Of a stretch of 64,000 bases of DNA, positions 1-7,992 are shown piece by piece. Source of the DNA: Shimazuella soli (GTDB lineage Bacteria; Bacillota; Bacilli; Thermoactinomycetales; Thermoactinomycetaceae). Where the stretch lies: NCBI RefSeq assembly GCF_022511585.1, contig NZ_JAKWBN010000003.1:62001-126000 (forward strand). Reading direction: 5' to 3'. Position 1 is the first letter of the stretch; every line of letters begins with the position of its first letter. Under the pieces are notes generated by a model. The model searched no databases. It was given only the letters and a program-made list of their open reading frames with translations, and was not told where the DNA came from. A program made the translations under genes and the position numbers.

Positions 1-1
1 T

Positions 2-625
2 GAAAGGCGGCTTCGAGCTGCAAAATTAGCAGAACTAGAGCAAGTGCCTATTGTCATACGAGAATTTACAGATGAGCAGATGATGGAGATTGCCTTAGTA
101 GAAAATTTGCAACGAGAAGATCTTAATCCGATGGAAATTGCTACTGCTTATCAGAAATTGATGGATCGTTTAACATTGACACAAGAAGAATTAGCGATTC
201 GTGTAGGAAAGAGCAGACCGCATGTTACCAATTTTCTTCGTCTCTTGCAGTTGCCAATGGAAATTCAATCTGATGTTTCACGTGGAACATTATCAATGGG
301 ACATGCTCGGGCGATTTTAGGAGTAAAAGACGAGCAGTTGCAAATACAATTAGCAACAAAAGCGATCAAGGAAAGAGCCAGTGTTCGTCAATTAGAAGAA
401 TGGATCCAACGAGTTAATCACGAAAAACCACAAAAAACAAAAGAGGCTCCAAAACGGGTGGAACCGACTATAAAACGGTATGAAGATATGCTGCAACAAG
501 TATTTTCCACCCCTGTAAAGATCAAACCTGGGCGAAAAAAAGGAAAAATAGAAATTGAGTACTTTTCCGATAGAGAATTAGAACGGCTTATTGAACTGAT
601 CCAACAAGATCATATGATTCAATAA
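2..625 (+). CDS. parB: Chromosome-partitioning protein ParB/Spo0J, 5'-truncated by the window
   Basis: This is the C-terminal part of ParB, the CTPase clamp that loads on parS sites and, with ParA/Soj and SMC, segregates the origin. The frame is open from base 2 and reads through the conserved ERRLRAAKLAELE segment before the GTG at 44, so that GTG is an internal Val and the true start lies upstream of the window. A helix-turn-helix (LTQEELAIRVGKSRPHVTNF) follows, then a basic linker and a C-terminal dimerisation segment. Its place ahead of yyaC, yyzM and ychF matches the Bacillus spo0J locus and argues for Spo0J rather than its paralogue Noc. A parS-like site lies within the gene at 274-289. 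Confidence 0.95.
   Translation, partial: ERRLRAAKLAELEQVPIVIREFTDEQMMEIALVENLQREDLNPMEIATAYQKLMDRLTLTQEELAIRVGKSRPHVTNFLRLLQLPMEIQSDVSRGTLSMGHARAILGVKDEQLQIQLATKAIKERASVRQLEEWIQRVNHEKPQKTKEAPKRVEPTIKRYEDMLQQVFSTPVKIKPGRKKGKIEIEYFSDRELERLIELIQQDHMIQ
274..289. promoter_or_regulatory. parS centromere-like site inside parB
   Basis: The 16-mer TGTTTCACGTGGAACA is a near-perfect palindrome and matches the Bacillales parS consensus TGTTNCACGTGAAACA except at one G/A position. B. subtilis also carries a parS inside spo0J. ParB would nucleate here and spread. Confidence 0.85.
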
Positions 626-637
626 TTTGGAAGCAAA

Positions 638-664
638 GGGAGGGAGCTCTCCCTCTATTTTTTT
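638..664 (+). terminator. Rho-independent terminator after parB
   Basis: An AGGGA/TCCCT stem with a GCTC loop is followed by a run of seven T residues just after the parB stop codon. Confidence 0.75.
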
Positions 665-808
665 GTAGATAAGAAAGTATAAATTTTATCTTATCTGCAA
701 AGCGAAACTTGGAGCGTAGCGACGTAGCGAGATTTGTGCCCTAGTCTGAGATGCATAAGTGCAACTAAGCCTCTGTCTGTGCCTTGAATGGCAAGACACA
801 TCGGCAAG
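665..808 (-). repeat. Intergenic repeat family, copy 1
   Basis: This 144-bp stretch is the reverse complement of a sequence nearly identical to 41051-41188. A shortened version occurs at 25640-25715. One end forms an A+T-rich hairpin (GTAGATAAG ... CTTATCTGC). It has no ORF. It sits between the convergent parB and yyaC genes and may act as a bidirectional terminator or be a MITE-like element. Confidence 0.8.
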
Positions 809-827
809 TTTTCTTTATTTGAACAGG

Positions 828-1400
828 TTAGATTTCATGGGTCCATACATCTCGGGTAGATTGCATGTTTATCGCATTTAAGATCGAATCAGAGATGATT
901 TGAGCCATTCGCATTACCGTGCTTAAACGTGTGTTTTGTAGTACCATATATTCCATAAATCCAGCGACGTTGACGATGCCCGTTACATGAATTTGTCCAA
1001 CTTCAGGTAATTGTTTATTCACACCTGCTCCAGGTTTAATTGGGCCTACTCCTACTTGGATCGAGCCAACACTATTTAATTTACCTAGACAGGCATCTAC
1101 TGCAATGACTAAAGCGTTAGGATAGAGACGTTGAAGGTAAGTCATTTTTTCTGGTAAATTTAAAGCATGAACTGGATCATCCAGCGTCCCAAGTACAATG
1201 AAGTGATCAGATTCTTGTTTGGAGAGAAAGGTACCAACAAGCGGACCAAGAGAATCACCTGTAGAGCGGTCTGTTCCAATACAGACACATACGATTTTTT
1301 GATAAGAAAATGTATCTAAAATAGATGCAATGGAATGGGTAACATCTAGGGCTGCAGAAGGTTCAGTATGGGGAATGCTATAGGAAATTGATTGGTTCAA
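828..1400 (-). CDS. yyaC: Sporulation protein YyaC (GPR-like peptidase fold)
   Basis: YyaC is a conserved protein of endospore formers (DUF1256) whose fold resembles the spore protease GPR and hydrogenase-maturation peptidases. The family signature IGTDRSTGDSLGPLVG lies near residues 42-57, followed by VIAVDACLG and GAGVNKQLPEVG. The longest ORF starts with ATG at 1415, but that ATG lies directly on the GGAGGG ribosome-binding sequence. A TTG at 1400, seven bases after GGAGGG, is the better start and gives 190 residues. It is convergent with parB, as in Bacillus. The precise activity is not established by the sequence. Confidence 0.9.
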   Translation of the reverse strand: MNQSISYSIPHTEPSAALDVTHSIASILDTFSYQKIVCVCIGTDRSTGDSLGPLVGTFLSKQESDHFIVLGTLDDPVHALNLPEKMTYLQRLYPNALVIAVDACLGKLNSVGSIQVGVGPIKPGAGVNKQLPEVGQIHVTGIVNVAGFMEYMVLQNTRLSTVMRMAQIISDSILNAINMQSTRDVWTHEI

Positions 1401-1557
1401 GGTAACTCCCTCCATTACTCACAAGCTCTTTAACAGTATACGGAAGAAGCTGGTAATTTATACGCATCCTATCATTTGAATTACTAGATTTGAAGAGTTA
1501 AGGAGAAAAACTCCTACCGTTGATAGGTTAAATACCACTATTAGTAGGTGATAAATA

Positions 1558-1773
1558 GTGCAGCGAAAAGAGTTTGGCTTAGGTGATGTTGTCCAAATGA
1601 AAAAAGGACATCCATGCGGAACAAATGCATGGAAAGTAATTCGAATGGGTATGGATATTCGGATGAAATGTACAGGATGTGATCATAGTGTCCTGCTTCC
1701 AAGAACTCGATTTGAACAACGCTTAAAAAAAGTGTTGATCCCAGCAGAAAAAGATGGAGATCAAGCAAAGTAA
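1558..1773 (+). CDS. yyzM: DUF951 small zinc-ribbon-like protein (YyzM)
   Basis: A 71-residue protein of the DUF951 family found between parB and ychF in Bacillales. It contains KKGHPCGTNAWKVIRMG and a C-x2-C pair (MKCTGCDHSVLLPR), typical of this nucleic-acid-binding-like fold. GTG start after AGGTGAT. Its 3' end lies 31 bp before the YchF start chosen here, so it is probably co-transcribed with ychF. Function unknown. Confidence 0.85.
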   Translation: MQRKEFGLGDVVQMKKGHPCGTNAWKVIRMGMDIRMKCTGCDHSVLLPRTRFEQRLKKVLIPAEKDGDQAK

Positions 1774-1804
1774 TTTTGAGATATATAGCAAAGGGGAAAA
1801 GGCA

Positions 1805-2905
1805 GTGGCATTGACAACAGGAATTGTAGGATTACCGAACGTAGGAAAGTCCACTTTATTTAACGCAATTACAAGAGCTGGTGCAGAATCAGCAAACTAT
1901 CCTTTTTGTACGATTGAACCAAATGTAGGTGTAGTAGATGTACCAGATGAAAGGTTAAGAAGGTTATCAGAACTGATCAATCCTCAAAAAGTAGTGCCAA
2001 CTGCTTGCCAATTCGTCGATATTGCCGGTCTGGTAAAGGGTGCCAGCCAAGGGGAAGGTTTAGGGAATAAGTTTTTATCTCACATCCGTGAAGTAGATGC
2101 GATTTTACATGTGGTGCGATGTTTTGAAGACGATAATATTACTCACGTATCTGGAAAAGTTGATCCAGCTAGTGATATGGCCACGATTCAATTAGAGTTG
2201 ATATTGGCAGATATGGAGACAGTAGAGAAACGGTTGGACAGAGTAGCTCGCCAAGCCAAAACAGGAGAAAAAGCAGCAGTTCAAGAACAAGCATTGCTGC
2301 AAAAGGTTTTGACGACGCTGCAAGAAGAGAAGCCAGCGAGAATGACGGATGTTGCTACGGATGAGCTGGTACAATTAAAAACGTACAATCTTTTAACTAT
2401 GAAAGATGTCCTATATGTCGCGAATGTTAGTGAAGATGAAGTGGCAAATGCGGATGAAAACCCATATGTTCAGCGGGTTCGGGAAATCGCTGAGTCAGAA
2501 GGTGCTGGAGTCGTAACCATCAGTGCACAAGTAGAAGCTGAGATTGCAGAACTTGATGGGGAAGAAAGAGAGATGTTCATCGAAGAACTAGGACTAGAGT
2601 CGTCCGGTTTAGATCGCCTGATCCATGCAGCTTACCGTTTACTGGGACTCTACACATTCTTTACCGCAGGAGAAAAAGAAGTTAGAGCTTGGACGATCCG
2701 CAAAGGAACCAAAGCCCCACAAGCAGGTGCAGTCATTCATACTGATTTTGAACGAGGATTTATTCGTGCGGAGATTGTAGGCTATGAAGATTTGATTTCC
2801 TCTGGTGGATTTGTTGGGGCAAAAGAAAAAGGGTTAATGCGTTTGGAAGGTAAGGAATATGTTGTACAGGATGGAGATATCATTACTTTCCGATTTAATG
2901 TTTAA
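1805..2905 (+). CDS. ychF: Ribosome-associated ATPase/GTPase YchF (EngD)
   Basis: OBG-family P-loop NTPase that prefers ATP and binds ribosomes. The G1 motif GLPNVGKST is near residue 9, followed by ANYPFCTIEPNVG (switch I) and DIAGLVKGASQGEGLGN (G3/switch II). The C-terminal TGS domain contains TIRKGTKAPQAGAVIHTDFE. The open frame reaches back to 1754, but GTG at 1805 behind AAGGGGAAAAGG gives 366 residues, the usual family length; the extra 17 upstream codons look non-coding. Confidence 0.95.
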   Translation: MALTTGIVGLPNVGKSTLFNAITRAGAESANYPFCTIEPNVGVVDVPDERLRRLSELINPQKVVPTACQFVDIAGLVKGASQGEGLGNKFLSHIREVDAILHVVRCFEDDNITHVSGKVDPASDMATIQLELILADMETVEKRLDRVARQAKTGEKAAVQEQALLQKVLTTLQEEKPARMTDVATDELVQLKTYNLLTMKDVLYVANVSEDEVANADENPYVQRVREIAESEGAGVVTISAQVEAEIAELDGEEREMFIEELGLESSGLDRLIHAAYRLLGLYTFFTAGEKEVRAWTIRKGTKAPQAGAVIHTDFERGFIRAEIVGYEDLISSGGFVGAKEKGLMRLEGKEYVVQDGDIITFRFNV

Positions 2906-2918
2906 AAACGATTTTATG

Positions 2919-2963
2919 AGCAAGGAATAATCCACTCCCTCGGATTGTTCTTTGCTTTTTTTT
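2919..2963 (+). terminator. Terminator after ychF
   Basis: A long imperfect stem (AGCAAGGAATAATCC pairing with GGATTGTTCTTTGCT through G-U pairs) is followed by eight T residues. Confidence 0.85.
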
Positions 2964-3038
2964 GCACTAAAATAAAATTGTAATGTAGGTTTGAGTCCAA
3001 GAAATAAACGGACTCTCGAACAGAAAAAGAGGGAAGCG

Positions 3039-3107
3039 ATGTCTCAGACGACCAGTGATTCCCAGCCTGCGGAGCTGACCCAGGACGAGCTCATCTTCAT
3101 CCTTTAG
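3039..3107 (+). other. Short G+C-rich ORF, possibly an amber-interrupted gene remnant
   Basis: ATG at 3039 follows a good ribosome-binding sequence (GAGGGAAGCG) and encodes 22 residues ending LTQDELIFIL before TAG. The same frame continues past the TAG for 19 codons to TAA at 3165 (ending TSDSDDE). The first half is G+C-rich like the gene at 3249; the second half is A+T-rich like the host. It may be a small peptide, a broken gene or a junction of foreign and host DNA. No family is recognised. Confidence 0.3.
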
Positions 3108-3248
3108 CCCCATGCCTATCAAGCTAAGGAAAAAATAGAATTGACGAGTGATTCTGATGATGAATAAATTTTACAAAGCAATAGGAATACCGTATGATGA
3201 AAATACAAAGCCCGATGTGCAATCTCACACACACTAGGAGAAAGAGCC

Positions 3249-3623
3249 ATGCAGGTTGACGTTTACCCTGTTCCCGAGAGAAACAACTCATATCTGCTTC
3301 GTTTCAGAGAGCAGGGAGCGCCTCACATCGAGGGAATGTCCTGCTACTTGTTCGGTGCTACGTATGACCCGGACTCGAAGGCGTTCATCCCTTCGTCGTC
3401 CGAGCACATGCTTCTCGTAGCCAACAGGGAGCACAAGAAGTCCCTCAGCAAAGTCGTCATCAACGCAACAGGAGTGGCTACTACTCCGCTCCTGCGTGAT
3501 CCCCTCCTCCGAGAGGAGGAGGGCCCAATCGCCATGCTCCTCGTCGACGAAGTGTCGTTCGATGAGGTGACCGTCCGTGGGACAGAGCTGGTAAACTCCC
3601 TGCCTCTCCGTTGGGAGCAATGA
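3249..3623 (+). CDS. Hypothetical protein in G+C-rich foreign-looking patch
   Basis: A 124-residue protein of unrecognised family with a good AGGAG ribosome-binding sequence seven bases before ATG. It has no signal peptide or membrane segment, is acidic in the middle (LLREEEGPIAMLLVDEV) and ends PLRWEQ. Third codon positions are strongly C/G-biased, unlike flanking genes, and several antisense frames are open for that reason. A strong hairpin follows directly. The composition suggests recent transfer; assembly contamination should also be considered. Confidence 0.6.
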   Translation: MQVDVYPVPERNNSYLLRFREQGAPHIEGMSCYLFGATYDPDSKAFIPSSSEHMLLVANREHKKSLSKVVINATGVATTPLLRDPLLREEEGPIAMLLVDEVSFDEVTVRGTELVNSLPLRWEQ

Positions 3624-3640
3624 GATCGACAACGGGATCT

Positions 3641-3668
3641 GGTGTGGAGCAACAAGTTGTTCCACACC
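3641..3668 (+). terminator. Hairpin after the G+C-rich gene
   Basis: GGTGTGGAGCAAC pairs with GTTGTTCCACACC (one G-U) across a two-base loop. Only a short TTTT lies downstream, so it is a weak terminator or a structural element. Confidence 0.5.
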
Positions 3669-3695
3669 GCCCAATTTTATAAAATAGCACACCAA

Positions 3696-3721
3696 ACAAG
3701 CCTAACTAGGCTTGTTTTTTT
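3696..3721 (+). terminator. Terminator ACAAGCCT/AGGCTTGT with T-tract
   Basis: An eight-base-pair stem with an AACT loop is followed by TTTTTTT. It lies between the G+C-rich patch and the 3' end of the minus-strand transposase and may belong to the IS end. Confidence 0.75.
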
Positions 3722-3725
3722 AAAA

Positions 3726-5152
3726 TTATGCTACTTTCGCAGTGGGGAGGCTAAACTCATAAACAACACCCAAAATGTCAAAGATCGTCTTTTTCTTATA
3801 TCGATGAGACTTTCGTCCATTTTTTCCTAGCAGATGGAATAGGCGAAGGAGGATCTTTGTATATGCCTGGGTGTTTTCTTGTAGGGCTTGAAAAAACATA
3901 GGAAAATAAGTTTGAATCATGTAAAACGCCTTATACTCGCTTAACTCAATTTGTTTCTTGCGTAACAAAAGATCTCGCATTCGAAACAAGGTAGAAGAAC
4001 AGATTAAGATGGCAATAAGTTGTCCATACAGGTGACATTCCAATCGTTCCCGTTTCACATTCTTACATCGGTCGATCTGAAAAAAGGATTTCCATGTTTT
4101 GAATACGATCTCGATCTGCCAACGTAGGGAATAAAGATGGTGAATATGCTCTTTTGGGACAATCTCCGAAGCAATATTGGTGATATAGACATTGATATGG
4201 GTTAACCGTTTTCTTTTATCCGAAAGCTCCTTTCCTTTTTTCTTCTCTTTGAAATCCTGATTTTTTCTTCTCTTTTTCACTTGTGCATCCGTAAGTCGGT
4301 ACAAAATAACACGTGCAGGTAGTTTTTTGTACCCAATGAAAGCATCTCGAATTTCCGTGGTTTCTCCCGGTTTCATCTGATTCGTTTTTTCTTCCAGATC
4401 CAATAAGAGATACTCCGTTTTTTTCTTGAGTGCTCCATTCTGAAGGAATTCGGGTGTTGGGTTTTTTGATAGATTCGGTTTGTGAGTGGCAAACGGGATA
4501 GATAGAAGGCATTCTGTTGATCAATCTGCTTTAAGTTATCCAGCGAAAAGTAACCCAAATCTCGTATGCACAAGTCCTTTGATTGAAGAGTGGGGAAACA
4601 AGCGGGGTTAAAGAGCCTGTCATTTCTTTTCCCAGCTCCCACATCCACATTCAAAAATTGTCCACTATGTAAGTCGTATTCCAATTGGATTTTTACCCCA
4701 GCCGTATGACTACTTCCTCCTGAACCTGGGTAATGCTCGGCCAAGGAATCGGGTACCTGAAAGGTGGTCGAATCGAGGATACGAATCCGTGTGAAAACAT
4801 CTTGATATTTGGTTGGGAGGGCAAAAGATGAACTTAGCTCTGCTTTCAGTAACTGTGCAAATAGTCGTCGAAGAAAAGTCACCGCCTGTTCGTTCAAACG
4901 CTGATTCAATCCTTCTGCACCCATGCTAATTCCTGTCGCAGCCTCCAACTCACTGCATAACTGAGTCAGAGAAGTACTTGCTAGGTTGTGACTCAACCAA
5001 ACACATAAGCTCACCAAATCTTGTCCCCGACATTTACTTCTTCGTCTTACAAATTCAGTAGTTCTTGCCAACTGCTCAACTTCTGTAGGGGAAAGATATT
5101 TCTGCAATACCTGTGAAAACAAATGAAGTTCTTCTTTGGTGGATACATTCAC
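3726..5152 (-). pseudogene. IS4-family transposase with a frameshift
   Basis: Two overlapping frames (4373-5152 and 3726-4403) together make one DDE transposase of about 475 residues. The first part carries the N-terminal region and the first catalytic Asp region (IRILDSTTFQVPDS), then VDVGAGKRNDRLF and the DLGYFSLD region. The second part carries the IS4 Y-(2)-R-(3)-E-(6)-K signature in [15 protein letters not shown]. The reading frame changes at a run of six A residues (T6 on the + strand, about 4462-4467). Stepping back one base there restores an uninterrupted sequence ([15 protein letters not shown]). Either one base has been lost or ribosomes slip -1; IS4 elements usually do not use frameshifting, so a dead copy is more likely. 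Terminal inverted repeats could not be resolved. Confidence 0.85.
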
Positions 5153-5214
5153 AGAAAAACACGCCTTCCTTTCATTTCTAAGTCATAAAGAGAGAATAGC
5201 GTGTTTTTTTTATT
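5153..5214. other. IS4 upstream end with long inverted repeat
   Basis: AAAAACACGC near 5156 pairs with GCGTGTTTTT near 5199 across about 30 bases. This is just upstream of the transposase start and could block read-through transcription into the element or form part of its end. Confidence 0.4.
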
Positions 5215-5399
5215 TTGGGGGATTATTTTGTTATTAACTTGATGGCTATGGGGTTTAGCCCTCTCATAAATCCGACACTTTTTCAGAAAACATCTTTACA
5301 AACATACATTCTAATAGTAAACCATTACCAGTTACACGTAAGGTATAACCTGAAATGCGAAAACCAAGCGGTAAATCTATTCCATACTGTAACAAAACT

Positions 5400-5510
5400 C
5401 AGTTCAACCGTGGGTGGGCTCACGGGGTTAGCTTGGTAATGAAGTAGCCTAAAGACTACCGCCCCAAGAATCCTACGGCTTCAGCCGTAAGGAGTGTCAA
5501 GTGTGGTACG
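5400..5510 (+). mobile_element. IS200/IS605-type right-end / omega-RNA-like remnant
   Basis: The segment ends with AATCC, a stem-loop TACGGC-TTCA-GCCGTA, then GGAGTGTCAAG. This is the arrangement seen at the right end of TnpB-encoding IS200/IS605 elements, where the transcript serves as the TnpB guide (omega) RNA. Further stems lie upstream at 5408-5465. No tnpA or tnpB is present, so this is a solo end or a non-autonomous derivative. The open frame at 5215-5439 shows no recognisable TnpB sequence. The rest of 5215-5850 shows no supportable gene. Confidence 0.5.
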
Positions 5511-5852
5511 AGAGAGAATTTCTATTTGGAATTAAAACGTTATCTAAGGTAACATGAACCATTGTTAAAAATAGCCAATTTTAGAATTGTTTTTCATGAA
5601 TTCAAATGGTATCAACCATCTGAGCTTTATTTTTGTTTGTGAGGTTTCTTCTTCAATTTGACCTTTTGTTGTTGAACCTAGGTCAATGGAAACATAAAAT
5701 GCAAAGAGAAGATCATTAGACCAGCTCTTTCCATCATTCATACACTTTTGTGAAAAGAGGGTTGCATTATTCATTTTACTTTTATATCATAGAACATACG
5801 ATCGGTAAAGATGTTGATCCATATACATTTCAAAAGGAACTTATGAGCTTCC

Positions 5853-5881
5853 TTGCTTTTACTAGAGTCATTTGCTAGAAT
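5853..5881 (+). promoter_or_regulatory. SigA-type promoter for rpsF-ssb-rpsR
   Basis: TTGCTT, 17 bases, TAGAAT, located 75 bp before the rpsF start. Confidence 0.6.
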
Positions 5882-5888
5882 AGGTTAT

Positions 5889-5948
5889 TGTGTGAGTATA
5901 GCTCACTCCTTGCTCTATGTCATCATAGGGCCGCTAGTCCAAAGGGAG
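5889..5948 (+). promoter_or_regulatory. Candidate S6:S18 autoregulatory leader
   Basis: Two small stems (GTGAG/CTCAC and CTATG/CATAG) are followed by a CCG trinucleotide just before the rpsF ribosome-binding site. rpsF leaders in many bacteria contain a CCG-bearing hairpin bound by the S6:S18 complex. The match here is by eye only. Confidence 0.3.
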
Positions 5949-5956
5949 GTGTAAAT

Positions 5957-6247
5957 ATGTCAAAGTATGAGCTGATGTTTATCGTACGTCCAGATGTGGA
6001 CGAAGCTGCTCTTACCTCTACCCGTGAAAGAGTACAATCCATTGTAAGCGATATGGGTGGACAGGTAGAAGAAGTGAAAGATATGGGAAAACGTCGTTTA
6101 GCTTATTTGATTGATAACTATCGTGAAGGTTTCTATACCGTTACGACATTCCAATCAAACGCTGATGCAGTGCAAGAAGTTGAACGCGTATTGAACATCA
6201 ATGACAATGTGATGAGATTTCTGACCATTAATTTGGATCAAAAATAG
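5957..6247 (+). CDS. rpsF: 30S ribosomal protein S6
   Basis: S6 partners S18 in the small-subunit platform. The sequence MSKYELMFIVRPDVDEA and the C-terminal NDNVMRFLTINLD are characteristic. ATG at 5957 behind GGGAGGTGTAA gives 96 residues, the normal length; the open frame to 5888 is only leader. First gene of the rpsF-ssb-rpsR operon. Confidence 0.97.
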   Translation: MSKYELMFIVRPDVDEAALTSTRERVQSIVSDMGGQVEEVKDMGKRRLAYLIDNYREGFYTVTTFQSNADAVQEVERVLNINDNVMRFLTINLDQK

Positions 6248-6289
6248 AGAATGTAAGACCGATCATCATGCAAAAGGGAGAGGTTGCTA

Positions 6290-6754
6290 GTGCTTAATAG
6301 GGTCGTTCTAGTTGGTAGGCTGACACGTGATCCTGAACTTCGATACACTGCTAATGGTGGCACAGCTATCGCAAGATTTACACTTGCTGTAGAACGCAAT
6401 TATGCAAATCAGCAAGGAGAACGAGAAGCCGATTTTATTTTCATTTCTGTATGGCGGGGTTTAGCTGAAAATTGCGCGAAGTATTTGCACAAAGGTTCCT
6501 TGGTTGCGCTAGAGGGTCGTTTACAAGTTCGTAGCTATGAAAACCAAGAAGGCCGTACGGTCTGGTCTACGGAAGTAGTAGCAGACCAAGTGAAATTTTT
6601 GGATTCCAGAAATAGTCAAAACAACGATAATAACTTTGGCGATAACAACATGGGATACAGCAACCAAAACCAGCAGAACAAACAGTCCAACCAAGACCCA
6701 TTTCAAAGTGTTGGCAAACCTATCGATTTGTCTGATGATGATCTTCCTTTTTAA
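6290..6754 (+). CDS. ssb: Single-stranded DNA-binding protein
   Basis: OB-fold SSB ([20 protein letters not shown]) with a Gln/Asn-rich linker and the acidic C-terminal tip DLSDDDLPF that recruits repair and replication partners. The GTG at 6290 has GGGAGAGG at proper distance and gives 154 residues; a TTG two codons earlier is also open. The operon position between rpsF and rpsR is the universal Firmicute arrangement. Confidence 0.97.
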   Translation: MLNRVVLVGRLTRDPELRYTANGGTAIARFTLAVERNYANQQGEREADFIFISVWRGLAENCAKYLHKGSLVALEGRLQVRSYENQEGRTVWSTEVVADQVKFLDSRNSQNNDNNFGDNNMGYSNQNQQNKQSNQDPFQSVGKPIDLSDDDLPF

Positions 6755-6791
6755 GTGAAAACGGAAATGGAAAGAAAAGGAGGGACCTGTG

Positions 6792-7019
6792 ATGGCTCGT
6801 CGTCGTGGACATAAGCGTCGTAAAGTTTGTTTCTTTACAGTAAACAAGATCTCCTACATCGACTACAAAGATGTAGATTTGCTTCGCAAGTTTGTAAGTG
6901 AACGTGGTAAAATCTTGCCTCGTCGTGTAACAGGAACTAGCTCGAAATACCAACGTCAGTTGACTCATGCAATCAAACGTGCTCGTCAAATGGCATTGCT
7001 TCCATATACAAACGACTAG
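6792..7019 (+). CDS. rpsR: 30S ribosomal protein S18
   Basis: Basic 75-residue protein ([15 protein letters not shown], then [18 protein letters not shown]), the S6 partner. ATG at 6792 was preferred over the adjacent GTG at 6789 given the ribosome-binding sequence AGGAGGGACC. Last gene of the operon, followed by a terminator. Confidence 0.97.
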   Translation: MARRRGHKRRKVCFFTVNKISYIDYKDVDLLRKFVSERGKILPRRVTGTSSKYQRQLTHAIKRARQMALLPYTND

Positions 7020-7026
7020 AAAACAG

Positions 7027-7059
7027 AAAACTGCGGACCAAATAGGTCAGCAGTTTTTT
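7027..7059 (+). terminator. Terminator of the rpsF-ssb-rpsR operon
   Basis: AACTGC-GGACC pairs with GGTC-AGCAGTT and is followed by TTTTTT. Confidence 0.85.
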
Positions 7060-7266
7060 CTTATGAGCGGATTTGTACAACAAGGGTAATTTCTTTCAAT
7101 CTAAAGAAAAATTGTTTTCTGAAGCTTCTTAGCTAAAAATTTCCCCTTATGGAAATGAAGAGACTACTCTATCGCGATTTATTTTGCGATCATGCATATA
7201 AATCCCTTATTAGGGAGGAATTACCAATGGTTTTGTGGAAATCTCTCCTAGATAGGAGGGATCAAG

Positions 7267-7578
7267 GTGTCTCGACCAGAACGGGGTATGCAATTTGCCA
7301 AAAATATTCGTGTTATAGATTGGTTAAAAACAGAAGTTTTGGATCAAATATCTAACTTATTTAAAGGCTTGCATCATGCTAATCAAAATATGATAATAGA
7401 TAGCTTGTCTAGTTTGCTTGTCACTATTTATGTATTAGCTCGACGTATGGGTTTACCTTTTAGAGAATTGGATCAGGCAGTGACTACAAAACTTAGGGAG
7501 CATGTATCAGAAGGGCATCAATTGGAGCAATGGTATGGGGACTTATCTACTTTAGACGAATATATAACAAAACGATGA
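7267..7578 (+). CDS. MazG-like family protein
   Basis: A 103-residue helical protein resembling the short MazG-like proteins found near rpsR/gdpP in Bacillales. It begins MSRPERGMQFAKNIRVIDWLK and has a central helix LLVTIYVLARRMGLPFRELD. It lacks an obvious complete EExxE metal-binding set, so pyrophosphohydrolase activity is doubtful. GTG start behind GGAGGGATCAAG. Confidence 0.65.
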   Translation: MSRPERGMQFAKNIRVIDWLKTEVLDQISNLFKGLHHANQNMIIDSLSSLLVTIYVLARRMGLPFRELDQAVTTKLREHVSEGHQLEQWYGDLSTLDEYITKR

Positions 7579-7992
7579 TGTTATGATGAAAACTTATATC
7601 CCCTGTCTCATAAATTCATCACTTTTAAGCTTGATTATGATCATGCTATGTTTTTCAGTTTGTTTTTATGTAATAGGAAACTAGTATATGTTCCCTTTGT
7701 CCCAAATGACAGTCATCAAAGTGACTCTGTTAGGAGATTATCATTTGGTAATTTTTGGGTATTTTGTGTTGGAGTATGCCTGCTTTTATTTATCAGACAG
7801 AGTTAGCTCACATTCGTAAATCAGCGAAACACAGTATACATGTTACGAAATACATGTATGGATTCAAAAAGAGTATGCTCTTTAACAATACGATAAAGTT
7901 TTTCGGCGATAGTTGATCAGACGTATATCTGGGGTAGAATATACATATATAGTTCCATGGATATCTCATTTATCCGTTGGTGAGGGAATACA
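7579..7992 (+). promoter_or_regulatory. Intergenic region with a candidate gdpP promoter
   Basis: No ORF is supported here; the DUF2232 membrane protein (yybS) often placed before gdpP is absent. TTGATC at 7913, 16 bases, TAGAAT at 7935 is a plausible SigA promoter for gdpP-rplI-dnaB. Confidence 0.45.

Noticed and set aside
3288-3699. Three minus-strand frames across the G+C-rich gene
   Set aside because: Open only because of high G+C; the + strand frame has the good ribosome-binding site and a hairpin after its stop.
5215-5439. 74-codon + strand ORF before the IS605-like end
   Set aside because: No recognisable TnpB sequence and no ribosome-binding site; treated as non-coding IS sequence.
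5565-5774. 69-codon minus-strand ORF upstream of rpsF
   Set aside because: No ribosome-binding sequence, no family, and located next to IS debris; too weak to call.
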